NCBI GenBank assembly: GCA_016222805.1
Contig: JACRQG010000008.1
Coordinates: 523,253 to 587,252 of the forward strand
From: Verrucomicrobiota bacterium
GTDB taxonomy: Bacteria > Verrucomicrobiota > Verrucomicrobiia > Opitutales > Opitutaceae
Length of the DNA stretch: 64,000 nt
Direction: 5' to 3'
The notes beneath the pieces were generated by a model that saw only the letters and a list, made by a program, of their open reading frames with translations, was not told the origin of the DNA and did no database searches. This document shows, in pieces, positions 43,658 through 52,221 of this stretch (within the stretch, counting starts at the first letter, position 1; every line of letters begins with the position of its first letter). The translations under genes and the position numbers were made by a program.

Positions 43658-44278
43658 TCACAGCTCCGCGATCCGGATGTTCCGGTACTCGCACTTCATC
43701 TCGACGTTCGGGTGAATCTGCAGGCCGAGGGGAGCGGCTCCGGAGAACTTCGCATCGGTGTATTCCGACGCCTTGGCGCCGTTGATCCAGCAGGTGAAGG
43801 TGTCCCCTTTCGCCTGGATCCGGATCCTGTTCCACTCGCCCTCCGGCTTCATGAGCTTCTTCGCCTCCTTCGCCTGCCCCGCCTCGGGATAGGCGGGTTT
43901 GCCGCCGGTGTAGAAGGAACCGGACATGTCGACCTTCAGGCTGCCGGACACGCCGAGTTGCAGCTGGATCCGCGGCTTTCGCATCTCCACCCCGGTGTCC
44001 ACCCCGCGGGGCGTGGTGGTCTTCCAGCGGACATCGAACTCGAGCACGAAGTCCCGGTACTCCTTTTGCGTCCAGAGGTAGTTCCCCTTCTTCGCGGCGT
44101 CGTTCTCGCCGACGAGGACGCCGTTCTCGACGCGCCAATAGGCCTTCGACTCCTCGGCCTTGAAGTTGGTCAGGTCCTTGCCGTTGAACAGCGGCACGAG
44201 TTTCGGCTCGGCGGCGGACATGGCCAGGGCGGTGGCGAGGCTGAAGGCGAGAGCGGCGACGGGGGCGAAGGGTTTCAT
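43658..44278 (-). CDS. DUF1080 (3-keto-disaccharide hydrolase-like) exported protein
   Basis: A 206-residue protein with signal peptide MKPFAPVAALAFSLATALAM, cleaved after MSAAE. The mature part opens LVPLFNGKDLTNFKAEE and has WRVENGVLVGEND, FVLEFDVRWK and GEWNRIRIQAKGDTFTCWING, the full DUF1080 concanavalin-like set. Relatives are hydrolases or carbohydrate-binding proteins. It converges with the repeat and ADOP gene on one side and is divergent from the TolB-like gene. Confidence 0.92.
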   Translation of the reverse strand: MKPFAPVAALAFSLATALAMSAAEPKLVPLFNGKDLTNFKAEESKAYWRVENGVLVGENDAAKKGNYLWTQKEYRDFVLEFDVRWKTTTPRGVDTGVEMRKPRIQLQLGVSGSLKVDMSGSFYTGGKPAYPEAGQAKEAKKLMKPEGEWNRIRIQAKGDTFTCWINGAKASEYTDAKFSGAAPLGLQIHPNVEMKCEYRNIRIAEL

Positions 44279-44395
44279 CGGGGATCACGGTGGCGGTTCG
44301 GCGCCCCTTCGGAAAGCGCGTTTTCGCGGGAGCAGGGGCCACGCCGGGGCAAATTCCGAATCGCTCCCCCGGCCCGGGCCCGGTGAAATCCCGGC

Positions 44396-45910
44396 ATGAA
44401 CCGTCACCCGCCCCGCGGCCGGCAGTTTCGCCGGTCCCTGCCCGTGCTCGCGGCACTCTGGCTTTTCGCCTTTCCGGGCACGTCACCCGCCGCCATCGGT
44501 CGCTTCGAGCAGGCGGCAGACGTCGGTCGGGGAGCGCGGCCTGGGCGCGCGGAGTTCGACGCGGCCCGCGAGGCCTATCGCGTCACCGGGGGCGGGGCGA
44601 ACATCTGGGGGCGCGAGGATGCGTTTCATTTCCTCTGGCGCGAGGTGGCGGGCGACTTCGTCTTCCAGGGCGACATCACCTGGGAGGGTCCCGGCCGCGA
44701 GCCGCATCGCAAAGCCTGCTTCATGGCGCGCGCCGGACTCGGCGCCGACGCCCCCTACGTCGATGTCGCCGTGCATGGCGACGGGCTGATCGAACTCCAG
44801 TTCCGGCGCGCGACGGGCGGCCAGACCACCGGCGTGCGCACGCCGATCCGCGCCCCGGCCACGGTCAAACTCGAGCGCGACGGTGATGTCTTCACGGCGT
44901 CAGTCGCGAAGGCCGGTGGCGCCTTCCAGCCGATCGGCGCGATCGCGGTCGCACTGGGTGAACCCGTGCAAGCCGGGCTCGCCGTCAGCGCCCACCACGC
45001 CGACAACCTCGAGACGGCCGAGTTTTCCCGGGTTGTCCTCCGCGAACGCCGGGCCCGGCCCGGGGAGAAACGCGAGCGCGAAACCAGCCTCGAGACGGTC
45101 GAGGTGGCGAACGGCGAACGCCTGGTGATCTACCGCGAGCGCTCCTCGTTCGAGGCGCCCAACTGGTCGCCCGACGGTCGCACGCTCTACGTCAACCGCG
45201 GCGGTGGGATCTACACCATCCCCGCGACGGGCGGCACGCTCACCCGCCTCGACACGGGCGCCGTCGACAAGTGCAACAATGACCACGGCCTTTCGTTCGA
45301 CGGTCGCTGGCTGGCGATCAGCGCCGCCGTCGGCAAGGAGGGCTCCAAGATTTTCGTGCTGCCGGCCACCGGAGGGGAGCCGCGGCTCGTCACTCCCCTC
45401 GGCCCCTCCTACTGGCATGGCTGGTCCCCTGACGGGAAGACGCTCGTCTATTGTGCGCGGCGCGAAGGCAACTTCGACATCTACGCCATTCCCGCCGGCG
45501 GCGGAGCGGAGCGCCGGCTGACCACCGCCGAGGGCCTCGACGACGGCTGCGAGTACAGCCCCGATGGTTCGAAGATCTACTTCAACTCGGAACGCACCGG
45601 CGTGATGCAGATCTGGCGCATGAACCCCGACGGCTCCCAGCAGGAACCGGTGACCACCGATCCCGAGTTCGGGGACTGGTTCCCGCATCCGTCCCCGGAC
45701 GGCCGTTGGCTGGTGTTCCTCTCCTATGAACGGAGCGTCAAGGGCCATCCAGCCAACCAGAACGTCGTGCTGCGCCTGATGCCGCTCGCCGGCGGCAGGC
45801 CCAGGGTCATCACAACGTTGTTTGGCGGGCAGGGCACGATCAACGTGCCGTCGTGGTCGCCCGACAGCCGCCGCGTGGCCTTCGTGAGCTACCGGCACGT
45901 GCTGCCCTGA
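44396..45910 (+). CDS. Exported TolB-like (PD40) beta-propeller protein
   Basis: A 504-residue protein. The N-terminus has a Tat/Sec-like signal (RRSLPVLAALWLFAFPGTSPAAI), then a laminin-G-like domain of about 180 residues (FHFLWREVAGDFVFQGDITWEG), then a WD40-like PD40 propeller with APNWSPDGRTLYVNRGG, WHGWSPDGKTLVYCARR, CEYSPDGSKIYFNSE and PSWSPDSRRVAFVSY. Exported, probably carbohydrate- or protein-binding; no enzyme activity evident. Confidence 0.9.
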   Translation: MNRHPPRGRQFRRSLPVLAALWLFAFPGTSPAAIGRFEQAADVGRGARPGRAEFDAAREAYRVTGGGANIWGREDAFHFLWREVAGDFVFQGDITWEGPGREPHRKACFMARAGLGADAPYVDVAVHGDGLIELQFRRATGGQTTGVRTPIRAPATVKLERDGDVFTASVAKAGGAFQPIGAIAVALGEPVQAGLAVSAHHADNLETAEFSRVVLRERRARPGEKRERETSLETVEVANGERLVIYRERSSFEAPNWSPDGRTLYVNRGGGIYTIPATGGTLTRLDTGAVDKCNNDHGLSFDGRWLAISAAVGKEGSKIFVLPATGGEPRLVTPLGPSYWHGWSPDGKTLVYCARREGNFDIYAIPAGGGAERRLTTAEGLDDGCEYSPDGSKIYFNSERTGVMQIWRMNPDGSQQEPVTTDPEFGDWFPHPSPDGRWLVFLSYERSVKGHPANQNVVLRLMPLAGGRPRVITTLFGGQGTINVPSWSPDSRRVAFVSYRHVLP

Positions 45911-46003
45911 GGCGTCGCGAGCCGGTCCGCCGCGCCCGGCTGTGCGCCCGCCTTGGTGCTCACCTCGGGTGGCAGACGTGAGTCGGGTGGCGAAACCTCC
46001 GGC

Positions 46004-46693
46004 CTAGCGGCGCACACAGTACTCCACGACATCGGTCAGGAGCAGCAGCACGGGCACGACCATCTCCAGGTGCGCGACCGCGCGCGCGCTCGCGAACGTG
46101 CCCTCTTCCACGTACATCACCCGGCCGTTTTCCAGCCGGTAGGCCCCTTTCAGGCCGGCGTCGCGCAATTCGAGCATCTTCTCGCGCAGTTCCGGGACCA
46201 GCGTGGCGCCGAAGATGTCGGGCCGGTTGGTCCGGATGAACCACGCTTCGTCGAAACGCCGGTCGCCCACCTGGATCTCTTTCGCGCCAAAAAACTCGGC
46301 CAGGCTCGTGCCCAGGCCCTGCGGATCGAAGCGGAACGTCAGCGACCCGCACTCCCGCGGATGCGCCCCGGCCGCCACCCATCGCCGGCGGCTTTTGCCG
46401 CTGCCGGTGGTGAAGCCCCAGACCTCCACCCTCCGCCCTTCGCGCCACCCGTTGATGCGCACGGCCTGGAGGCCCATCGCCTTCGTCTCCACCTTCAGTT
46501 CCAGCCCGAGACGCAGGGCCAGGGCCGTCAGGTTCTCATGCTCCTTCCGCTGCTGATGGAGTGTCAGCAGGAAGAGCACGGCCATGGAGACCAGCACGCC
46601 CAGAAAGACCAGTTCGGGAGCCACCGTCCCAGCCAAACGGGGGCGGGCCTGATCAGCGAGAAAACACTGGCCCGCCTCGCTCCCGGGAAACAC
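46004..46693 (-). CDS. Membrane-anchored hypothetical protein
   Basis: A protein of up to 229 residues. A membrane helix PELVFLGVLVSMAVLFLLTL is at 26-46 of the longest frame; the GTG at 46693 and a GTG at 46624 (giving 206 residues with the helix at the very start) are both possible starts. A soluble domain follows with GREGRR-like basic patches and FRFDPQGLGTSLAEFFGAK, ending in a second hydrophobic stretch MVVPVLLLLTDVV. Family not recognised. Divergent from the thioesterase-like gene. Confidence 0.7.
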   Translation of the reverse strand: MFPGSEAGQCFLADQARPRLAGTVAPELVFLGVLVSMAVLFLLTLHQQRKEHENLTALALRLGLELKVETKAMGLQAVRINGWREGRRVEVWGFTTGSGKSRRRWVAAGAHPRECGSLTFRFDPQGLGTSLAEFFGAKEIQVGDRRFDEAWFIRTNRPDIFGATLVPELREKMLELRDAGLKGAYRLENGRVMYVEEGTFASARAVAHLEMVVPVLLLLTDVVEYCVRR

Positions 46694-46725
46694 CCTGGCC
46701 CACCCCCGCCCGCACCTTCGCTTTC

Positions 46726-47145
46726 ATGGATATCCTCAGTCTCCCGTTCAACCGCCGGATCGGTCTGGCCCGCTCGGACCGCGCGGACGCGCTCCTTAGC
46801 CTGCCCGATGATCCGAGCTACGGCAATCATCTCGGAACCGTGCACGCCGGCGCCTTGCTGGCCCTCGCGGAGAACACGAGCGGCGAGTACCTGTTGCGGG
46901 CGTTTCCCGCGCTGCCGTTTCCTGTGATTCCGGTGGTGCGACGCGTCGAGGCCAAGTTCCGCCGGCCCGCCCGCGGAGCCGTTCACTCGCGCGCGGACAC
47001 CCCGGCACCCGCGCTCGCGGAGTTTCTTTCCACCCTGCTGGCCAGGGGCCGCAGCCGCATCGAGATTCCCGTCTCGGTTCACGACACAAGCGGCACGGAG
47101 GTTCTGAGCGCCACCGTCGAGTGGTACGTGGCGAAGGCGGAATAG
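46726..47145 (+). CDS. Hotdog-fold thioesterase-like protein (DUF4442/PaaI type)
   Basis: A 139-residue protein. GNHLGTVHAGALLALAENTSGEYLL is the hotdog central helix with the HAGAL(L) motif shared by PaaI-type thioesterases and DUF4442; VEAKFRRPARG and VHDTSGTEVLSATVEWYV are flanking strands. It would hydrolyse an acyl-CoA, or bind an acyl group. Small standalone gene, ATG at 46726. Confidence 0.8.
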   Translation: MDILSLPFNRRIGLARSDRADALLSLPDDPSYGNHLGTVHAGALLALAENTSGEYLLRAFPALPFPVIPVVRRVEAKFRRPARGAVHSRADTPAPALAEFLSTLLARGRSRIEIPVSVHDTSGTEVLSATVEWYVAKAE

Positions 47146-47195
47146 GCGACCGACGCCGGCCTGTGATGCCAAGCAGGCTCGAATAATCGACTCAC

Positions 47196-47235
47196 CCGGC
47201 GGGGAAACGCCTCTTTCTGAAGCTCCCGCCGGTTT
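47196..47235. terminator. Possible bidirectional terminator between convergent genes
   Basis: CCGGCGGG and CCCGCCGG form an 8-bp stem across a 21-nt loop, followed by TTT, between the convergent thioesterase-like and FecR-like genes. The loop is long and the T tract short. Confidence 0.35.
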
Positions 47236-47320
47236 GTCCCTGTGGTCTCCGCTGTTCCGCGGTGCTAGTGCGCTCTCTGGGATCAGGGAAGTCCAGCGAC
47301 CGGACGAAACCAGCCCCCGA

Positions 47321-48412
47321 TCAGGGCTCGTGGATCGCCAGTTCCAATCGCCGCCCCAGTTCCGACTCACGCCACGCGGCCGGCAACTGGTGCCAGCGCA
47401 ACCACGCATCTCCCGTTCGTGCCGGGGAGGCCGCGACCGCCTGGAACGCCTCAGTCAACCCCGCCGACGGTCCCGCCTCGACCCCTGGATCCGCGGCAGA
47501 TGCTTCCACCAAAAACCGCACGCTCGCCGCCGTCATCGGCCGGCCCGACTCGGCCACGACCAGGAGGTAGATGCCATTCTCCACCAGGGGATCAGCCTGC
47601 AACGCCCCCAGGCTCAGGGGTGGCACGACTCCGGTCACCCGCCACGGCGCACGGGCCGGCAAGAGCTGATCGCGCAATTCCACGTCGTACGTCTTGCCGG
47701 TCACTGCACTCCAGTGGATTTCCGGTGATCGCATCCGGGTCGCTCCGCGCGGGCAGTGCACCCGAATTACCCCGCCTCCCCTCATTCCGGGGCGAGCGGC
47801 AATTGTCGCCAGCGTCGTGGTCCACCACGACCGCACCGTTTCCGCCGGAGGCTGCCCGGTCGGGACCACCACCTCGCCGCTGGGATGGCGCCGGACCCGG
47901 CCTTCCGCCGTGAGCAAGAGCACGTCCTGATTCCCCGGTGCCCGGATGATTTCCCCGCCGACGAGCGGCGTGGGCCGGTCGACCGTCCTCCGCTCTCCGG
48001 CCTGTTCGACAATCAGGCTCCCGTGCTCCGGCACGACGTAGGCCACCCGCGGCGATTCCGCGCCGACGACGCCCTCCCGTCCCGTCCCCGGCCGCCCCAG
48101 CCACCAGCCGAGGGCGATCCCCGCCGCGGCCAGTCCCGCCCACCACCACCGCACCCGACCGCCGGCGGTGGCGGGGAGATCTTCCTCCTTGTTCGCCCCT
48201 TTTCCGACTGCCGCCTCCTCCGGATGTTCGCCAAGGTCGGCGGCATCCGCCATCGCCTCGCGGGCCCGCTGAAGTTCCTGGCGCAGTCGCAGCCACTCCT
48301 CGCGCCGCTCCGGGCGTTCGATGAGCTCCGCCTCGAGTCGGCGACGATCCTCCGGCGTGGCCGTGCCTTCGGTCACGCGGAGCGCCAGATCCATCCAGTC
48401 GTCGGAGTTCAT
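47321..48412 (-). CDS. FecR-like transmembrane regulator (putative anti-sigma factor)
   Basis: A 363-residue bitopic protein. Residues 1-50 (MNSDDWMDLALRVTEGTATP ... EEWLRLRQEL) resemble the cytoplasmic anti-sigma start of FecR-type proteins; WWWAGLAAAGIALGWWLG near 95 is the membrane helix; the periplasmic part has GSLIVEQAGERRTVDRPTPLVGGEII and DVLLLTAEGRVRRH, FecR-like strands. Its ATG overlaps the sigma-factor stop (ATGA), the usual sigma/anti-sigma coupling. Function inferred from this context. Confidence 0.78.
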   Translation of the reverse strand: MNSDDWMDLALRVTEGTATPEDRRRLEAELIERPERREEWLRLRQELQRAREAMADAADLGEHPEEAAVGKGANKEEDLPATAGGRVRWWWAGLAAAGIALGWWLGRPGTGREGVVGAESPRVAYVVPEHGSLIVEQAGERRTVDRPTPLVGGEIIRAPGNQDVLLLTAEGRVRRHPSGEVVVPTGQPPAETVRSWWTTTLATIAARPGMRGGGVIRVHCPRGATRMRSPEIHWSAVTGKTYDVELRDQLLPARAPWRVTGVVPPLSLGALQADPLVENGIYLLVVAESGRPMTAASVRFLVEASAADPGVEAGPSAGLTEAFQAVAASPARTGDAWLRWHQLPAAWRESELGRRLELAIHEP

Positions 48413-49011
48413 CGCAGGTCCCCGGAGGTAATGTCGCATTTTCGGGCCGGATCGTTTCGCCGGGTTTGCACGCGCTCCCGCAGGTGGGCGAGCATGCGCA
48501 TCACCTGGCTGCGTACGGTCGCGGCGGGCACCCCGCGTTTCGTCGCGACCTCCTCCGAGGTCAGCCCGACGAGAAAATAGTCTTCCAGCAACTCGCGTTG
48601 TGTCGGCTCGAGAGTCGCGAGCAGTTCCCGCACGTCGAGGGCTCGCAACGCGGCATACTGCGGAGGCTCCCGATCCTCTCCCACCAGTTCTGGATCGAGT
48701 GGCGCCACGATTTCCGGCGGGCGCTTGTCGGCCGCCTGCGCGCGTCGCCGGGAAATTGCCCGCCGCCGCGCGATCACCACCGCCAGCGCTCCGACTTCCG
48801 CCCAGCTCCCGGCCGTCTTCGCCGCCACCCGCGTCTCCTGCAAGGCTTGCGCCGCCGTCTCCTCCACCGCCCCGCGATCGGTAAGGTACCGCGCCGCCGC
48901 GCGCTGCACCACTCTCCAGAGCAGATCGAACGCCCGCCGCCAGGCCTCGGCCTGCCCGTCGCGCAGATCGGTCAGCGCGGGAGGTTCGAAGGGATCGCGG
49001 GAATCGATCAT
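48409..49011 (-). CDS. ECF-type RNA polymerase sigma factor
   Basis: A 200-residue sigma factor starting MIDSRDPFEPPALTDLRDGQ. The region-2-like helices are AWRRAFDLLWRVVQRAAARYL with EETAAQALQETRVAA; region 4 is LEPTQRELLEDYFLVGLTSEEVATKRG and VPAATVRSQVMRML as helix-turn-helix. It matches the Planctomycetes/Verrucomicrobia ECF groups. It lies between the CHAT-TPR protein gene (62 nt upstream) and the coupled FecR-like gene. The longer in-frame start 25 codons upstream was rejected. Confidence 0.9.
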   Translation of the reverse strand: MIDSRDPFEPPALTDLRDGQAEAWRRAFDLLWRVVQRAAARYLTDRGAVEETAAQALQETRVAAKTAGSWAEVGALAVVIARRRAISRRRAQAADKRPPEIVAPLDPELVGEDREPPQYAALRALDVRELLATLEPTQRELLEDYFLVGLTSEEVATKRGVPAATVRSQVMRMLAHLRERVQTRRNDPARKCDITSGDLR

Positions 49012-49072
49012 GGAAACACGGCGCTTCCAGCCTGCCGCCCCGCATCCCTCCGTCCAGCCGATTGGCCACCGA

Positions 49073-52012
49073 TCACTTCCGCACATCGAGGATGAACGCT
49101 CCCGCCACCCGCGCCGCCCCGACGTTCCCCTCTGCCTCCGCCACCCGTCGCAGGCTCGCTCGCTGGGCTTCGGCCAGCGCCTCCTCCGCTTCGAGGCCCG
49201 CCAGCAAACCGCGATAGAAATCTCCCATGAAAAGGGAAGTTTCCTCGTCGCGCACCGGCCAGAGCGTGAGCAGGAGCTGCCGCGCGCCGGCCCGCGCGAA
49301 GCCCCGGCGCAGTCCGAACACCCCCTCGCCGGCGGCCGCCACTCCCGTCGCGGTATCGCAGGCCGAGAGCACCACGAGTTCGGTACCCCGCAAGTCGAGC
49401 GCCGCCGCTTCCTGCGCCGTCAGAATCCCATCCGTCTCGCTCCGGGAAGTCTCCCCGCGCTCCCAAGCCTGCAGCGTCACCCGGGCGCCCGCCAGCGCCA
49501 GTCCCGCCCGGTCCATGGGATCGCCCCCGCCCCCGGGGGCCGGGGGCAGGAAGAACCCATGGGTCGCGAGGTGCAGAATTCGTGGCGCGGACAGCCGGCG
49601 CAGCCGCGTCTCCGTCGCCGCCTCTCCGTGCAGGATCTCGGTCTGCCAGCCCCGGGCCTTCGCCAGTCGCTCCACAATCTCCGCCTCCCGGCGCGCCCCC
49701 GGCAGGTCATTAAACGAGAGTCCACGCCACGCGGAGCGCGCGGGCAGAGCCGTCGCAGCCATCCCTGGCGCGCCCGGCGCGGCGACCGCAAACGCCGGAG
49801 CCGCCACCACCGTCAGCCGCCGTTCATCTCCAGCCGAAGTCGCTCTTCGCGGACGGAGGTCGCGAGCCGCGGACACCTGGGCGATTTCCCAACGGGAAAC
49901 CAGGAAACCGTCGCGGGGATGCCGCAGGATCGCCCACGGTACGGAGTGGAGCACGCCATCCGGCGCGAGATAAAGCCGGCGAACCTCAGCCGGCACGAGC
50001 GCGAGCGCGGGCGCCAGCAGCCGGGCGTGCGCCTCGGTCAACCAGCCCTCCGGACCACCGCTCTGCACCAGCAACTGCAGCCGCTCCACTTCGCGGCGCA
50101 GGTCAGCCTCGTCCCCGAGCGGCACCCAGGCGGCGTCGCGCCCGCGCACCCAGACCAGCGCCCCGTAGGCCGGCGCGAGGGCCAGGCGCGGCCCGATTCG
50201 CTGGTAGCGCACGAACTCGATGACAGCGGCCCGTTCCGGAATCGCGGCCCCCACCGTTCCTGCCTCCAGCGCCGGCAGACCACTCCGCCCCTCCATACTC
50301 GCCACCCGCCGCGCCAGCTCCTTCTCGAGCTTTTCCACCTCTTGAAACAACGCCGCCGCGGACGTGGCCAGTGCACCGACTCGCGCCCGCCGCAGCCGAT
50401 TGGCCAATGCCGCCAGCCCAGGGTCGCCCGACTCCCGGGCCCGGCGTTCATCCTCAAGCAGGGAGTCGAGGACGATGCCTTTCATCCGCACCGCCGCCCG
50501 GGCCACGGCTGCGGCATCGTTCGCGCTGGCGGGCAGATCGAAGGGAGCATTTCCGCGCAACAACGCCAACCGCTGTGACTCCGCCGTAAAGCCGAGCGTG
50601 GCGGCCAGCAACCGCTCGTATTCCCCCTGCGCCACCCCGATCGCCTCCCGCGCCCCTGGATCACCGGCGACGAGACCGAGCGCGCCCACAAGCCACGACG
50701 CTTCCACCCGGTCGGCCGCGGACACCACCGGCGCCCGGTTTACGATTCTCCAGGCCTCCGCAGCCTCCCGGCGGGCCGTCGCGAGTTCGCCGCGGCGCGC
50801 CGCCAGCCGCGCGAGCGCGAGGCAGGTGTAGGCGACCTCGACATCATCTGCCCCCTTCACGGCCAGGCGCAGATCGCGGGCGCGCACCAGCAGAGGCCCA
50901 GCCTCGTCTTCCAGCCCGAGGCGGGCCAGCGCCTCGCCCAGCACCGACATTGCGCCGGCCACCGCTTCGCTCTCCTCGGGGAGCTGCCTCCGCCGGACAT
51001 CGAGGCAACGGCGCAGCAGCGGCAGCGCCTCCGCCCCGCGTCCCGTCGTGTCGAACAGCACGCCGAGGTGCGCCAAGGACACCGCCGTCTCCAAGGAATC
51101 GCCACCGAGGCTCTGCTCCCGCAGCGCCAGGGCTTCGCGCAGGAGTGGCTCCGCCCGGATCGTGTCGCCCATCAGGTGGAAGATCCATCCCAGTTCATCC
51201 GCCGCGACCGCCAGCGACGGCTGGCCCGGTCGCTGGTGCCGCTCCGCTTCGTACACCTGGACCGCCAGCGGCTCGGCCAGGTGATACAGCCCGCGCTTCT
51301 GGTAGTGGTACGCGAGCGTGCGCCGGTTGACCAGCGTCGCCCGCGCTTCCGGACCGGCCGTGCGCTCCATCGCTGCCAACGCCCGTCGCATCATTGCTTC
51401 CGCCGTGTCGAGTTCACCCCGCAGTTCATGTACCTTGCCGAGGTTGGCCAGCACGGCGGCGGCGTGCGCCGATTCCGGACCGATCTGCCCCTCCGCGACT
51501 GCCAGCGCCTCGCGCAACCATCGCTCCGCCTCGTCGTAGCGTGCATGCAGGCGGAAGAGCAGGAGGGAGGCGAGGAGGTTGCGGGCGTTGACCTGGCCCT
51601 TCGCTCCGGCAACGCCGAGACGGTCGTAAGCGGCCACCGCCTCGCGCAACGCCGGCTCGGCCACCGCCGGTGCCGCGCCCTGGCGGGCCGCGTCACCACG
51701 ATAGAGCAGGAGTTCCGCCTGTGCCGCGGCCTTCCCGATTTCGGTCTCCGACGCCGGTCCCAGCCGCACGGCCTCGTCGAGCGCCGCCCACGCTGCCGGG
51801 TAGGCCCCCGCCGCGTAATGCGCCCGGCCAAGTCGTTCGAGAGCCCCCGCCAGCTCGGCGTCGCGATTGAGGCCGCGCAGTTCCGTCACCCGGGCTGCCA
51901 GTCCGTCCCGATCCGCCGGGCCGCTGACCGGCTGGGACGCCGCCGCCGCCCCCGCGAGCACCGCCCCCACCGCCAGCAGGCGGAGGCAGGGAGGAGACCA
52001 GGAGCGTGACAT
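49073..52012 (-). CDS. Exported TPR protein with C-terminal CHAT protease-like domain
   Basis: A 979-residue protein with signal peptide MSRSWSPPCLRLLAVGAVLA cleaved near AAAASQ. Residues 60-520 form TPR repeats (AWAALDEAVRLGPASETE, AAVLANLGKVHELRGELDTAE, AVSLAHLGVLFDTTGRGAEA). The CHAT domain has its catalytic His in ILHLATHGFF and Cys in LVVLSACDTATG, both present. CHAT proteins are caspase-like peptidases. It precedes a sigma factor and a FecR-like regulator on the same strand, so it may be the signal-sensing or effector part of this ECF system. Confidence 0.9.
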   Translation of the reverse strand: MSRSWSPPCLRLLAVGAVLAGAAAASQPVSGPADRDGLAARVTELRGLNRDAELAGALERLGRAHYAAGAYPAAWAALDEAVRLGPASETEIGKAAAQAELLLYRGDAARQGAAPAVAEPALREAVAAYDRLGVAGAKGQVNARNLLASLLLFRLHARYDEAERWLREALAVAEGQIGPESAHAAAVLANLGKVHELRGELDTAEAMMRRALAAMERTAGPEARATLVNRRTLAYHYQKRGLYHLAEPLAVQVYEAERHQRPGQPSLAVAADELGWIFHLMGDTIRAEPLLREALALREQSLGGDSLETAVSLAHLGVLFDTTGRGAEALPLLRRCLDVRRRQLPEESEAVAGAMSVLGEALARLGLEDEAGPLLVRARDLRLAVKGADDVEVAYTCLALARLAARRGELATARREAAEAWRIVNRAPVVSAADRVEASWLVGALGLVAGDPGAREAIGVAQGEYERLLAATLGFTAESQRLALLRGNAPFDLPASANDAAAVARAAVRMKGIVLDSLLEDERRARESGDPGLAALANRLRRARVGALATSAAALFQEVEKLEKELARRVASMEGRSGLPALEAGTVGAAIPERAAVIEFVRYQRIGPRLALAPAYGALVWVRGRDAAWVPLGDEADLRREVERLQLLVQSGGPEGWLTEAHARLLAPALALVPAEVRRLYLAPDGVLHSVPWAILRHPRDGFLVSRWEIAQVSAARDLRPRRATSAGDERRLTVVAAPAFAVAAPGAPGMAATALPARSAWRGLSFNDLPGARREAEIVERLAKARGWQTEILHGEAATETRLRRLSAPRILHLATHGFFLPPAPGGGGDPMDRAGLALAGARVTLQAWERGETSRSETDGILTAQEAAALDLRGTELVVLSACDTATGVAAAGEGVFGLRRGFARAGARQLLLTLWPVRDEETSLFMGDFYRGLLAGLEAEEALAEAQRASLRRVAEAEGNVGAARVAGAFILDVRK

Positions 52013-52221
52013 GGCAGGTCGGGGGAGTGGGTCGAACAGAGCAGTGCCCGTCGCGGTGGTCGGTTTCGAGCCGGAAAAGCCCGGACGAAGATTTTCCCGG
52101 AGTGTTTACCGGCGTGGAGGAACGGGCCGCGCATGATTCGCCGCAATCGCGGTCGGACCCGGGAAAAGCCAGCGAGCTGCAACAGCTCCCCCGCGTTCTG
52201 CGATACGCAGGGTGACCACAC

